In this document: piece by piece, positions 18,712-27,868 of the stretch | Layout: every line of letters begins with the position of its first letter | Position numbering within the stretch: the first letter of the stretch is position 1 | Origin: Demequina sp. B12 | GTDB taxonomy: Bacteria; Actinomycetota; Actinomycetes; Actinomycetales; Demequinaceae | NCBI RefSeq assembly: GCF_028823635.1 | Contig: NZ_JAPEHU010000001.1 | Coordinates: 744,001-808,000 of the forward strand | Direction of reading: 5' to 3' | Length of the DNA: 64,000 nucleotides | Made by a program: the position numbers and the translations under genes | Notes under the pieces: model-generated | Told to the model about the DNA's origin: nothing | The model's database searches: none | What the model saw: the letters and a program-made list of their open reading frames with translations, nothing else

Positions 18712-19932
18712 ATGACGACCGAGGACGCTCAGCGGCGCTCCTCCGGATCCACGGTGGAAGTCACCACGGATCACGGAGTAGACAGCGCAGCTGCACCGCA
18801 GCGCATTAAGGCGCTTGCCGGTGCCGTGCGTCCCGGTGCCCGGGTTCGTCCCGAGCATGCGCGTCGTCACAACCGCGCGCTTGTCCTTCAATCGCTGTAC
18901 CGCGCAGACGGCCTTTCCCGCGCCGATGTCGCACGGGAAGTGGGTCTCACCCGCGTCACGATCTCCGACTTGGTCTCCGACCTCATTGAAGAGAACCTCG
19001 TCGTCGAACTGGGCCTTCGCCCGGACGCCCGCCCCGGCAAGCCCGCAACCCTGCTCGACATCAACCGCACAGGCTTCGCCATCATCGGCCTGGACCTATC
19101 GAACAACTCGGTCTTCCGCGGCGTGGTGACGGACCTTGACGGTGGCGTTGTTGAGCGCGCAGAAGTGTCCGTCCGCAGCATGACTGGTGACGAGGCCGTC
19201 AACGCGGTCTTCGACCTTCTTGCCGATCTGATCAAGCGTGCGACCGCGCCCGTTATCGGCATCGGCATCGGCAGCCCGGGAATTGTGGACCTCGACGGCA
19301 CCGTCGTTTCCGCTCCTAACTTGGGGTGGGCCGATGTTCCGCTCCAGCAACTCGTCGCGGAGCGCTTCGATCTGCCTACGCAGGTAGCAAACGACGCCAA
19401 CATGGCAGCACAGGGGGAGCGCAGCTTCGGCGGCGCAAGCCCCGACATGATGCTGGTCCGCATCGGCCGCGGTGTAGGTTCCGGCGTGGTTGTCGGTGGC
19501 CACCTTGTGTACGGCTCCAGCTTCGCCGCAGGTGAGATCGGACACGTTGTCGTTGGCACTGACGGCGGCGAGGAATGCGCATGCGGCAAGGCCGGATGCC
19601 TCGAAACCTGGCTGTCGTCACCGCACCTCGAGTCCGTTGCCGCGGAAGGCGACGACGAGGCACGCAACGCGGCTTTGCGCGAAGCCGGAGAGCGGTTGGG
19701 TATCTCGCTCGCTCCCGTCGTCGCAGCACTGAACTTGGGCGAGGTCGTTTTGGCCGGCCCTCACAATCTTCTCGCTGGACCCTTACTTGAGGGCACCTCC
19801 GAGACGCTCCGTAGCAGGACGATGGCCGAACTCCACGGTGATCTGACGCTACGGATGACCACCCTTGGACGCGACATCGTCGTGCTCGGGGCAGTGGTCA
19901 TGGTCCTTACTGGACAACTGGGAGTGTCGTAG
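18712..19932 (+). CDS. ROK-family transcriptional regulator (NagC/XylR-like)
   Basis: 406 residues. After a 50-residue polar head comes a winged helix-turn-helix (RADVAREVGLTRVTISDLVSDL, split as RADVAREVGL and TRVTISDLVSDL). The ROK sugar-sensing domain follows: GIGIGSPGIVD, GEIGH and the zinc motif CACGKAGCLE. It precedes the sugar-import and amino-sugar genes, so it probably represses them until an amino-sugar ligand binds (inference). Its own operator overlaps the start region; the message may be leaderless. Confidence 0.9.
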   Translation: MTTEDAQRRSSGSTVEVTTDHGVDSAAAPQRIKALAGAVRPGARVRPEHARRHNRALVLQSLYRADGLSRADVAREVGLTRVTISDLVSDLIEENLVVELGLRPDARPGKPATLLDINRTGFAIIGLDLSNNSVFRGVVTDLDGGVVERAEVSVRSMTGDEAVNAVFDLLADLIKRATAPVIGIGIGSPGIVDLDGTVVSAPNLGWADVPLQQLVAERFDLPTQVANDANMAAQGERSFGGASPDMMLVRIGRGVGSGVVVGGHLVYGSSFAAGEIGHVVVGTDGGEECACGKAGCLETWLSSPHLESVAAEGDDEARNAALREAGERLGISLAPVVAALNLGEVVLAGPHNLLAGPLLEGTSETLRSRTMAELHGDLTLRMTTLGRDIVVLGAVVMVLTGQLGVS

Positions 19933-20003
19933 CTCCTAGAAACCACAACGTCGTGGCCACAACAGTCACGGACGGCACACACAACAGAGAAGGAAGTAGC
20001 ACA

Positions 20004-21338
20004 ATGAAGAAGATGACTCGCGGTATCGCGGCATTTGCCGCTGCCTCGGCCGTCGTCCTCGCGGGATGCTCCTCGTCCGAGGGCGAGACCGACGAGACCA
20101 CTTCGCCTGACGCCACCAACACTGCTGGCGGCGAAGCCACCGCAGCTGCTCAGGACGTCAAGCTGTGGCTCATGGGAACCGACACCCCTGACGAGCTCAT
20201 TCAGTACCTGAAGGACACCTACGCTGCCGACAACGGTGGCACCCTGACGGTTGAGCAGATCGGCTGGGGCGACGCGATCTCCTCGCTGACCACCTCGCTG
20301 CCCGACTCGGCCAACACCCCTGACGTGACCGAGGTCGGTAACACCCAGGCCGCAACCTTCACCACCGTTGGTGCCTTCATGGACATCACCGACATGTACG
20401 AAGAGCTGGGCGGCGACGACCTGCTCCAGGGCTTCGTTGAGGCTGGTTCGGTTGGCGACACCGTCTACGCGCTGCCCTACTACTTCGGTTCGCGCATGGT
20501 CTGGTACCGCAAGGACCTGTACGCCGAGGGTGGCGTTGACGTTCCCACCACGCTTGCTGAAGTGACCGAGGTCAACGCCTCGCTCAAGGAGCAGGAAATC
20601 GCTGGTGCATACGTGCCCGGTCAGGACTGGCGTGACGGCATCTCCTGGATCTTCGCCAACGGCGGAGACATTGCTACCTTCGATGGCTCGCAGTGGGCCT
20701 CGGCTCTGTCCTCGGACGAGTCGGTTGAGGGCATGAAGCAGTGGCAGGAGCTCTTCACCACCGCTTCGGTCGCATCCGTGACCGACGATGACTCGAGCGC
20801 CTACCAGGCCATCAACGACGACTTCCTGCCCGGACTCCCCGCGGCAACCACGATGGCTCCGAACTGGGCCTTCTGGTCGCTCGGTGACCTCTCGGAGAAC
20901 GACGAGGGCGAGCAGGTCGCAACCTGGAACGACGAGACCTTCGGTGCATACGTGCTCCCCGGCGTTGACGGCGGCGTTGCCCCCGTGTTCGCAGGTGGCT
21001 CGAACATCGGTATCTCGGCTGCAACCCAGAACGTTGAGGGTGCCAAGCAGCTCATGCAGATCATCTTCTCGGACGACTACCAGCTGATGCTGGCCGAGAA
21101 CGGTCTTGGCCCGGCCAACACCACCTTCGGTGAGACCTACGCCGAGGTTGCTGCGATGGGTGACCTGTCGCTGCAGGCTGCTGAGTCGGCCAAGCTGACC
21201 CCGGCAGCACCGGGCTGGGCTTCGATCGAAGAGCAGCAGATCCTCGAGCAGTACTTCGCTGCAGTGGCAGAGGGCGGCGACGTCGCTTCGCTCGCAGTCG
21301 AGTACGACGAGAAGATCAACAGCCTCATCAACGGCTAA
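20004..21338 (+). CDS. Sugar ABC transporter substrate-binding lipoprotein
   Basis: 444 residues from the ATG at 20004 (AGAAGGAAG site). Type II signal peptide with lipobox VLAGC (Cys22). The family-1 extracellular binding fold includes MGTDTPDELIQYL, ANTPDVTEVGNTQ and FAGGSNIGIS. Clustering with nagB, nagA and a ROK kinase suggests GlcNAc, chitobiose or another chitin fragment as ligand, in the manner of the DasABC or NgcEFG systems (inference). Followed by two hairpins before the permease genes. Confidence 0.92.
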   Translation: MKKMTRGIAAFAAASAVVLAGCSSSEGETDETTSPDATNTAGGEATAAAQDVKLWLMGTDTPDELIQYLKDTYAADNGGTLTVEQIGWGDAISSLTTSLPDSANTPDVTEVGNTQAATFTTVGAFMDITDMYEELGGDDLLQGFVEAGSVGDTVYALPYYFGSRMVWYRKDLYAEGGVDVPTTLAEVTEVNASLKEQEIAGAYVPGQDWRDGISWIFANGGDIATFDGSQWASALSSDESVEGMKQWQELFTTASVASVTDDDSSAYQAINDDFLPGLPAATTMAPNWAFWSLGDLSENDEGEQVATWNDETFGAYVLPGVDGGVAPVFAGGSNIGISAATQNVEGAKQLMQIIFSDDYQLMLAENGLGPANTTFGETYAEVAAMGDLSLQAAESAKLTPAAPGWASIEEQQILEQYFAAVAEGGDVASLAVEYDEKINSLING

Positions 21339-21347
21339 ATCACCTCA

Positions 21348-21410
21348 ATGACGGAGTAATCCGTCATCCCGCGTGGGGCCTGGGACTTCCGCACAAGCCC
21401 AGGCCCCACG
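21348..21410 (+). promoter_or_regulatory. Intercistronic double hairpin between binding protein and permeases
   Basis: First stem ATGACGGA/TCCGTCAT (21348-21367). Second stem CGTGGGGCCTGGG at 21372-21384 with a perfect complement at 21398-21410 (13 base pairs). There is no T-run. This is the usual place for partial termination or 3' end protection, which would give more binding protein than permease. Confidence 0.7.
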
Positions 21411-21467
21411 TCATGGGGGTTTCCCCGCCCCTCCTCCCTCCACCTCAGCACCATCGAGAGGCACACC

Positions 21468-22418
21468 ATGACAACCCCCGCGATGACGCCGAGCAGACTC
21501 GACGACTCGCCTGCCGTGAGCAAGAAGCCTCTCGGCAAGATCCTTCTCCCTTACCTGCTTGTCCTTCCCGCACTAGTCGCACTACTAGTCGGTATGGGCT
21601 ACCCGCTCGGCTGGCAGGTCTTTAACTCCTTCCGCGAATACGGGCTCGCCGCCCAGTTCGGCACCGCTTCCCCCGAGTGGGTGTGGTTCGAGAACTACAC
21701 CACGCTGCTGTCAGATGGCACCTTCTGGTTCATCCTGGTGAAGTCGATCGTCTTCATGGCGATCACGGCTTCGATGACGATGATCCTCGGCATTGGACTT
21801 GCCCTTCTCATGAAGGCCGTCAGCCGTTGGGCCCGCCTGACCCTGCAGATCGCCATGCTGCTGGCATGGGCCATGCCGATCGTCGCTCAGATGACGGTCT
21901 GGGGCTGGCTCATTGACAAGCGCAACGGTGTCATCAACTACGTGTTGAGCTGGATCCCCGGCGTCGACCTCATCGGTCACGACTGGCTGGTGAACCCCAT
22001 CACGTTCTACGGCATCGGTTCGACGATCATTGTGTGGGCCTCGGTTCCGTTCGTCGCGCTGTCCGTCTACGCCGCGCTGACTCAGGTGTCGAGCGAAGTG
22101 AAGGAAGCTGCCTCGCTCGACGGTGCAAGCGGCTGGCAGATGCTGCGCCGCATCACCATGCCGATCATCCGCCCGGTCATCACGATCCTGTTCCTGCTGC
22201 AGCTCATCTGGGACCTGCGCGTTTACGCCCAGATCCGACTCCTGCAGGACTTCGGTGCCGGTGGTACCAAGTACGACCTGCTCGGAACGTACATCTACAG
22301 CCTCGGTATCGGCCAGAACCAGTTTGGTCTTGCGTCCGCCGCCGCCATGATCGTGATGTTCTTCACGATCGGCCTTAGCTGGTACTACGTCCGACAGCTC
22401 CTCAAGGAGGACAACTGA
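21468..22418 (+). CDS. Sugar ABC transporter permease (MalF/DasB type)
   Basis: 316 residues with six predicted helices. The EAA loop is EVKEAASLDGASGWQMLRRI. N-terminal cytoplasmic head of about 25 residues. A GAGAGG site precedes the ATG. The stop overlaps the next ATG by one base (TGATG). No ATP-binding subunit is encoded here; a shared MsiK-like ATPase elsewhere is expected. Confidence 0.94.
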   Translation: MTTPAMTPSRLDDSPAVSKKPLGKILLPYLLVLPALVALLVGMGYPLGWQVFNSFREYGLAAQFGTASPEWVWFENYTTLLSDGTFWFILVKSIVFMAITASMTMILGIGLALLMKAVSRWARLTLQIAMLLAWAMPIVAQMTVWGWLIDKRNGVINYVLSWIPGVDLIGHDWLVNPITFYGIGSTIIVWASVPFVALSVYAALTQVSSEVKEAASLDGASGWQMLRRITMPIIRPVITILFLLQLIWDLRVYAQIRLLQDFGAGGTKYDLLGTYIYSLGIGQNQFGLASAAAMIVMFFTIGLSWYYVRQLLKEDN

Positions 22419-23266
22419 TGAACACCAAGAAGACCACCGGGCGCCGCATTGGCGGAATCTTCGCCCTGCTGATCGCCCTCGTATGGGTGTTCCCCGTCTA
22501 CTGGATGATTAACTCGTCCTTCCTGTCCTCCGCGACGCTCGCCCAGCTCACCCCCACCTGGGTGCCCTTCGGCGGAACGTTCAACAACTACAAGACCGTG
22601 ATGGACCCGTCCTCCGGGTTCACGTCATCGCTCCAGATGTCGGTCACGATCACCCTGCTGTCGCTGCTGTTCTGCATCGTGTTCGCCTTCCTTGGCGCAC
22701 TCGCGATCTCGCGCTTCAAGTTCCGCGGACGCAAGTCGTTCGTGGTCGCGATCATCGTGATCCAGATGCTTCCCGCGGAAGCAATGTTCATCGCTCAGTA
22801 CAAGATGATCTCCAGCCTGGGCCTGCTCAACACGGTCGTCGGTATCTCGATCATCTACATCGCTACGGTGATCCCCTTCACCCTGTGGATGCTGCGCGGC
22901 TTCGTTGCCGGTGTTCCTGCAGACCTCGAAGAGGCAGCCATGGTTGACGGCTGCACCCGCTTCGGCGCATTCATGCGTGTCACCTTCCCGCTGCTGGCCC
23001 CTGGTCTGGTGGCGTCGGGTGTCTACGCCTTCATCCAGGTCTGGAACGAGTTCGCGCTGGCTTCGGTGCTGCTGACCGACGAGAGCAGCCGCACCCTGCC
23101 GCTGTGGCTGCGTCGCCTGTCCGAGTTCTCCAACGTGGGTGGATACCCCAACTGGGGCGAGGTCATGGCCGGCTCGGTTCTGGTCGCAGTACCCGTCATC
23201 ATCTTCTTCCTGATCGTGCAGGGTCGTATGACCCAGGGCATGGTCGGAGGAGCTGTCAAGGGTTGA
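22418..23266 (+). CDS. Sugar ABC transporter permease (MalG/DasC type)
   Basis: 282 residues, six helices, EAA loop DLEEAAMVDGCTRFGAFMRV. AAGGAGG lies before the ATG that overlaps the first permease's stop. It forms the heterodimeric channel with the preceding gene product. Confidence 0.94.
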   Translation: MNTKKTTGRRIGGIFALLIALVWVFPVYWMINSSFLSSATLAQLTPTWVPFGGTFNNYKTVMDPSSGFTSSLQMSVTITLLSLLFCIVFAFLGALAISRFKFRGRKSFVVAIIVIQMLPAEAMFIAQYKMISSLGLLNTVVGISIIYIATVIPFTLWMLRGFVAGVPADLEEAAMVDGCTRFGAFMRVTFPLLAPGLVASGVYAFIQVWNEFALASVLLTDESSRTLPLWLRRLSEFSNVGGYPNWGEVMAGSVLVAVPVIIFFLIVQGRMTQGMVGGAVKG

Positions 23267-23273
23267 TGTGTTC

Positions 23274-23304
23274 GGTGGTGGCGAGCCCCGCGCTCGCCAC
23301 CACC
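23274..23304 (+). promoter_or_regulatory. Hairpin after the second permease
   Basis: A 13-base perfect stem (GGTGGTGGCGAGC at 23274-23286, complement at 23292-23304) with a CCCGC loop, 7 bases past the permease stop. No T-tract follows. It may separate transport genes from the kinase-nagB-nagA genes or stabilise the upstream message. Confidence 0.6.
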
Positions 23305-23420
23305 TCCATCACCCCGTCCCCCCGACCAAGACAACTCGCGGCACCTGACTGCCCGGGACGTGTTCGCACGCCCGCAGGTGCCGACAAGTGGTGGAGAAGA
23401 CTGTTGAAGAAGGAACTCAT

Positions 23421-24326
23421 ATGAGCGGCGTTCGCATCGGTGTGGACATCGGCGGCACGAAGATCGACGCAGTCGTCGTCGACGAAAATGCCGAGGTGCT
23501 TGGGCGCCACCGCATCGCAGTCCGCAAGGGCCATCAGGGCGTGGTCGACGCAGCCGTAGAAGCCGTCGCAACCCTGACCGCGGAGGCTGGCATCTCGGTC
23601 ACCGACGCGCTGTCGATTGGTGTGGGCATCCCCGGCACTGTGACCGACGGCGTCGTGCACCATGCTCAGAACCTCGATGTCCATGAACTTGATCTCGCAA
23701 GTGCTCTACGCGAGGCCTGGGGGCGTGACGTGTTCGTGGAGAACGACGTCACCGCTGCCGCGGTAGGAGCATGGCAGATCGTCGCCCCTGAGCGCCGATC
23801 TGTGGCATACCTGAACCTAGGAACCGGCCTTGCTGCCGGCATCATCCTGGACGGCAAACTTTGGCGGGGCGCGTACGGCGCAGCCGGGGAAATCGGCTAC
23901 ATCAGCGTTGACCCACGCGGTCCCGAAGACCCCGAGGGAAACCCCGGCGGCCTGGAAACCTACGCCTCCGGCTCCGGCATCGTTCTCCAGTGGGGGGCAG
24001 ATGGCTCGGACGCCCGCGCCATCATGGCCGCCGCTGCTAAGGGCGACCCCGCTGCCGAAGCTATCCGTGACCGTCTCTACTTTGGAGTCGCATCGGCCAT
24101 CCGCGTGTTGGTCCTTGCCTACGATGTAGAAGAGGTCATCATCGGGGGCGGCTTGACCGGTCTCGGTGACAGCCTGCTTGACGGCACCACCGCGGTCCTC
24201 GACGACTGGTCGAGCAAGTCCGCATTCTTGAACTCACTCAAGCTCACCGAGCGCACCCGGATGCTCGAGGGCTACCGTCCTGTTGCTGCCATTGGAGCAG
24301 CACTGTTGGGAGTCGACAATGGCTGA
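23421..24326 (+). CDS. ROK-family sugar kinase (probable N-acetylglucosamine kinase) lacking the zinc site
   Basis: 301 residues from the ATG at 23421 (AAGGAAC). ATP loop VDIGGTKIDA (9-14) and catalytic ENDV (Asp109) are intact. The usual zinc ligands are missing: GEIGH is GEIGY (Tyr160), and the CxCGxxGCxE motif is replaced by PEDPEGNPGGLE (168-179). It overlaps nagB by 8 bases, which ties it to amino-sugar phosphorylation: GlcNAc to GlcNAc-6-P for NagA (inference). Confidence 0.88.
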   Translation: MSGVRIGVDIGGTKIDAVVVDENAEVLGRHRIAVRKGHQGVVDAAVEAVATLTAEAGISVTDALSIGVGIPGTVTDGVVHHAQNLDVHELDLASALREAWGRDVFVENDVTAAAVGAWQIVAPERRSVAYLNLGTGLAAGIILDGKLWRGAYGAAGEIGYISVDPRGPEDPEGNPGGLETYASGSGIVLQWGADGSDARAIMAAAAKGDPAAEAIRDRLYFGVASAIRVLVLAYDVEEVIIGGGLTGLGDSLLDGTTAVLDDWSSKSAFLNSLKLTERTRMLEGYRPVAAIGAALLGVDNG

Positions 24327-25101
24327 AGTACTGATTGTTAAAGACAAGGACGAGGCAGGTGCCCTCGTCGGAGACCACATCGCCGCGAAGGTAAAGGCCA
24401 ACCCGGCCTTCACGCTCGGCGTTGCGACCGGCTCCACCCCGCTTCCCGTGTACCGCTCGCTGGCAGGACACGCTGCCGCTGGCATCGACTTCACGGGTAT
24501 CACCTGCTTTGCGCTGGACGAGTACGTGGGCCTGCCCGCGGGGCACCCCGAGAGCTACCGTGCCGTCGTTGACCGCGAAGTGACCGAACCCCTGGGCCTG
24601 GACCCCAAGCGTGTCAACGTGCCCGACGGTTCCGCCGACGGCATCGAGACCGCAGGTGAGCGCTACGAGGCCGCACTCAACGCTCACGGTGGTGTTGACC
24701 TGCAACTGCTGGGAATCGGAACCGACGGACACCTGGCCTTCAACGAGCCTGGCTCATCGTTCGGATCGCTGACCCGCGTCAAGACCCTCACCGAGCAGAC
24801 TCGCGAAGACAACGCTCGCTTCTTCGACTCGATCGACGACGTCCCAATGCACTGCGTCACCCAGGGACTGGGCACGATCCTGCGTGCCGGCCACCTGGTG
24901 ATGCTTGCCTTCGGTGAAGGCAAGGCTGACGCCGTTGCCGGTGCCGTTGAAGGCGCCGTGTCCGCATCGATGCCGGGCTCTGCGCTCCAGCTTCACTCGC
25001 ACGCCACGATCGTCATTGACGAAGCAGCGGCGTCCAAGCTAAAGTTCGCTGACTACTACCGCCACGCACAGCGCAACAAGCCCGCCTGGCAAGGTATCTA
25101 A
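24319..25101 (+). CDS. nagB: Glucosamine-6-phosphate deaminase
   Basis: 260 residues from the ATG at 24319 (GGAG site). It converts GlcN-6-P to fructose-6-P and ammonia. Signatures: LGVATGSTPLPVYRSL, CFALDEYVGL (catalytic Asp) and GIGTDGHLAFNEPGSSF (catalytic His). The start lies inside the end of the kinase gene; nagA follows 29 bases after the stop. Confidence 0.96.
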   Translation: MAEVLIVKDKDEAGALVGDHIAAKVKANPAFTLGVATGSTPLPVYRSLAGHAAAGIDFTGITCFALDEYVGLPAGHPESYRAVVDREVTEPLGLDPKRVNVPDGSADGIETAGERYEAALNAHGGVDLQLLGIGTDGHLAFNEPGSSFGSLTRVKTLTEQTREDNARFFDSIDDVPMHCVTQGLGTILRAGHLVMLAFGEGKADAVAGAVEGAVSASMPGSALQLHSHATIVIDEAAASKLKFADYYRHAQRNKPAWQGI

Positions 25102-25130
25102 GCAGTACTCAAGACGACAAGGAGGCCATC

Positions 25131-26006
25131 ATGGCGTTGCTGACAGACATCCACGGACACGGGGGTGGAGGCCACTCCTTCGGTGACTCGGTCGACAGCA
25201 CTCTCGCTGCCGCTGCCGCTCACCGAGCGACTGGAACGCACGCCATGGTGGCCTCACTTGTGTCCTTGCCCATTGCGGACACGATCACCGCGATGGACAC
25301 CGTGCGTCAGGCCATGGCGCAAGACGAGTCGATTCTGGGTGTCCACCTGGAAGGCCCCTTCCTGGCGCTTGAGCGTAAGGGCGCACACAAGCCCGCCAAC
25401 CTCATCGATCCGTCACCCGCAGTGGTGTCGGAGTTGCTAGAGGCGGCAGACGGCATCATCAAGCAGATCACCATGGATCCCGCCAGGGAAGGTGCTCTCG
25501 ACGCGATCGAGCGCTTCGTCGAGGCTGGTGTGATCGTGGCGGTGGGACACACCGAGGCTACCGCCGCGCTGTCTCGCGAAGCCTTCGACCGTGGCGCCTC
25601 GTTGTTGACCCATGGCTTCAACGCTATGAAGGGCATCGTGGGCCGTGAGATCGGTCCCGTCGGTGCGGCGATGGACGACGAGCGCGTCTACATCGAACTG
25701 ATCGCGGATGGCATCCACGTCGACCCCGCGTTGATTGCGTCGATGTTCCGTGCGGCACCTGGCCGTGTAGTGCTGGTGACGGACGCCATGGCAGCCGCAG
25801 CAGCTCCAGAAGGTGCCTACATGCTGGGCGAGCTCGAAGTGGACGTCAAGGATGGCAAGGCCACCTTGAAGGGCACTGATACCATCGCTGGCTCCACGCT
25901 CACCATGACCCGCGCCATTGAGGTCTGTGTTGAGGCGGGCGTGCCGGAGGCGGATGCCGTTGCGGCCGCTTCCACGGTGCCCCGCGCGCTTCTGGGGTTG
26001 GACTAG
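25131..26006 (+). CDS. nagA: N-acetylglucosamine-6-phosphate deacetylase, barrel-only form
   Basis: 291 residues, whereas most NagA are about 380. It begins directly at the first barrel strand (LLTDIHGHGGGGHSF) and ends at STVPRALLGLD. Both the N-terminal and C-terminal parts of the small beta-sandwich domain are therefore absent. Active-site residues are all present: His8/His10, Glu74 in HLEGPF, His140 in VGHTEA, His161 in THGFNAMKG and Asp218 in VTDAM. The start is firm (AAGGAGG, 7 bases). It makes GlcN-6-P for NagB. Confidence 0.92.
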   Translation: MALLTDIHGHGGGGHSFGDSVDSTLAAAAAHRATGTHAMVASLVSLPIADTITAMDTVRQAMAQDESILGVHLEGPFLALERKGAHKPANLIDPSPAVVSELLEAADGIIKQITMDPAREGALDAIERFVEAGVIVAVGHTEATAALSREAFDRGASLLTHGFNAMKGIVGREIGPVGAAMDDERVYIELIADGIHVDPALIASMFRAAPGRVVLVTDAMAAAAAPEGAYMLGELEVDVKDGKATLKGTDTIAGSTLTMTRAIEVCVEAGVPEADAVAAASTVPRALLGLD

Positions 26007-26032
26007 CAGGATCGAGTCTACGAATACACGGC

Positions 26033-26038
26033 TAGAAT
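26033..26038 (+). promoter_or_regulatory. -10 box of the glycosyltransferase gene, leaderless type
   Basis: TAGAAT ends 6 bases before the ATG at 26045, with no ribosome site between. Confidence 0.6.
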
Positions 26039-26044
26039 CTGCCT

Positions 26045-26929
26045 ATGTCTGATGCGCCTCTTCCCGACTTTGGGGTCGTCATCTTGACAATGGGCAAGCG
26101 TAAAAAGCGACTCGCACGCGCGATCGCTTCGGTCCTACGTCAGCGCGACGTGACGGTAGACGTCTTGGTCGTTGGCAATGGCTGGGATCCCCAAGAGTCC
26201 GTCGGCATGCCCGGTGTGCGAACTCTTGGCTTGGCGCACAACATCGGTATCCCTGCCGGCCGCAACGCGGGCGTGAACCATGTGGTGGGCCGCTATCTGT
26301 TCTTCCTCGACGATGATGCTGAGATCGTTGGCGACGACTTCCTCAGCGCCGTCCGCGCCAAGTTTGAACAGTATCCGGAGTACGGCGTACTGCAGGGACA
26401 GGTGTCCGACCGCAAAGGCAAGGAGCCCCCGTCGCGGTGGGTTCCCCGCATCGGTAGCAGGATTCCCGACAAACCCACCAAGGTGTTCTCTCTTTGGGAG
26501 GGCGCCGTGGCTGCCCGCCGAGAAGTTTTCGACGCGGCAGGCATGTGGCCTGCGGACTTCTTCTACGCGCACGAAGGCATTGAACTCGCGTGGCGTGTGT
26601 GGGAACTGCGCAAGCAGGTGATCTACGATCCTGAGCTTCGCGTGTACCACCCGGTGAAACCTCCCACCCGGCACCGCGACTACTACTTCTTGTCGGCACG
26701 CAATCGGGTGTGGCTTGCGCGCCGCAATCTGCCGTGGCCGCTCTCCGTGATCTATGCCTCTACCTGGGCTCTGTTGCAGCTCATCCGTGGTCCCAAGCAG
26801 TGGCAGCCCATCAAGGCTTGGTTCAGTGGTTTCTGGTCCGGCTGGCGCCATTGCCCACGGTCACAGCCCCGCATGGGTTGGAGGACCGTCGGCCACATCG
26901 CCCGCAACGGACGCCTTTTGGTGATCTAG
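26045..26929 (+). CDS. Family 2 glycosyltransferase
   Basis: 294 residues. GT-A fold with GVVILTMGKRKKRLARAI at the N-terminus, the nucleotide-sugar site FFLDDDAEIVG (DXD type) and an acceptor-side HEGIELAWRVW. A hydrophobic or basic C-terminal segment suggests membrane association. Closest in style to rhamnosyl- or galactosyl-type cell-wall transferases, acceptor unknown. The ATG is 6 bases after a TAGAAT box. It lies convergent to the purU / CDP-glycerol transferase genes. Confidence 0.88.
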   Translation: MSDAPLPDFGVVILTMGKRKKRLARAIASVLRQRDVTVDVLVVGNGWDPQESVGMPGVRTLGLAHNIGIPAGRNAGVNHVVGRYLFFLDDDAEIVGDDFLSAVRAKFEQYPEYGVLQGQVSDRKGKEPPSRWVPRIGSRIPDKPTKVFSLWEGAVAARREVFDAAGMWPADFFYAHEGIELAWRVWELRKQVIYDPELRVYHPVKPPTRHRDYYFLSARNRVWLARRNLPWPLSVIYASTWALLQLIRGPKQWQPIKAWFSGFWSGWRHCPRSQPRMGWRTVGHIARNGRLLVI

Positions 26930-26982
26930 CCTCGCGGACCGCGCAACTCGTTGCACCGGATCCGAGGTGATCCCCGAGGTAC

Positions 26983-27837
26983 TTACCGGAACACGATGGT
27001 GCGGTGGCCATCGAGGAGCACGCGGTGCTCGGCGTGCCAGCGCACTGCTCGTGACAGTGCCGTCCGTTCCACATCGGCGCCAACGGCCGTCAGTTCTTCC
27101 GGGGTGTGAGTGTGGTCCACCCGCTGGATCTCCTGCTCGATGATGGGACCCTCATCCAGGTCACTGGTCACATAGTGAGCCGTGGCGCCAATCAGCTTCA
27201 CACCACGGTCGTGTGCCTGGAAGTAGGGGCGTGCTCCCTTGAACGACGGCAGGAACGAGTGGTGAATGTTGATGGCGCGGCCGCGGAGTTCCTCGGACAG
27301 CGAGGGCGAGAGAATCTGCATGTAGCGTGCCAGCACTACGAGTTCAACATCGAGCGAGTCCACGAGGCTCAAGAGCTCAGCCTCAGCCTCCGGCTTCGTG
27401 TCTGCGGTGACGGGGATATGGTGGAACGGCTTGCTGTAGAAACCCGCAAGGTCGGCAAGAGTGTTGTGGTTTCCGGCCATGGCGACGATGTCGATCGGCA
27501 ACGTCTTGGCTCGCTCGCGGAACAACAAGTCGTTGGCACAGTGTGCGGACTTCGACACCAACACCAAGGTGCGCATCTTGCGCCCGGCCTGGTCGAGCTT
27601 CCAGTTCATCGAGAACCGTCCACCCAGCCCGGAGAAAGCGTTCTCGATCTCATCGCGTGGTGCTGCGGTGGTGAACTCAACCCGCATGAAGAACAGTCCG
27701 GTGTCGGGGTCGCCAAACTGTTGTGACTCAGTGATGTTGCCGCCGTGCTCCGCGAGTGTCCCGGAGACGGCATGCACGATGCCGGGTTGATCGGGGCAGG
27801 AGAGCGCCAAGACGTAGCGCACAGCAGAGTCGTTCAT
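26983..27837 (-). CDS. purU: Formyltetrahydrofolate deformylase
   Basis: 284 residues from the ATG at 27837; a GTG lies two codons upstream. N-terminal ACT domain (LALSCPDQPGIVHAVSG) and a PurN-like catalytic domain with INIHHSFLPSFKGARPY and DLDEGPIIEQ. It releases formate from 10-formyl-THF, balancing the one-carbon pool used by PurN and PurH. A TAGAGT -10 box ends 8 bases before the ATG, so it has its own, probably leaderless, promoter. Confidence 0.95.
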   Translation of the reverse strand: MNDSAVRYVLALSCPDQPGIVHAVSGTLAEHGGNITESQQFGDPDTGLFFMRVEFTTAAPRDEIENAFSGLGGRFSMNWKLDQAGRKMRTLVLVSKSAHCANDLLFRERAKTLPIDIVAMAGNHNTLADLAGFYSKPFHHIPVTADTKPEAEAELLSLVDSLDVELVVLARYMQILSPSLSEELRGRAINIHHSFLPSFKGARPYFQAHDRGVKLIGATAHYVTSDLDEGPIIEQEIQRVDHTHTPEELTAVGADVERTALSRAVRWHAEHRVLLDGHRTIVFR

Positions 27838-27845
27838 GGGCACTC

Positions 27846-27851
27846 ACTCTA
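27846..27851 (-). promoter_or_regulatory. -10 box of purU, leaderless type
   Basis: TAGAGT on the minus strand, 8 bases before the purU ATG at 27837. Confidence 0.45.
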
Positions 27852-27868
27852 CCGAGCGTTCCGCCCCG

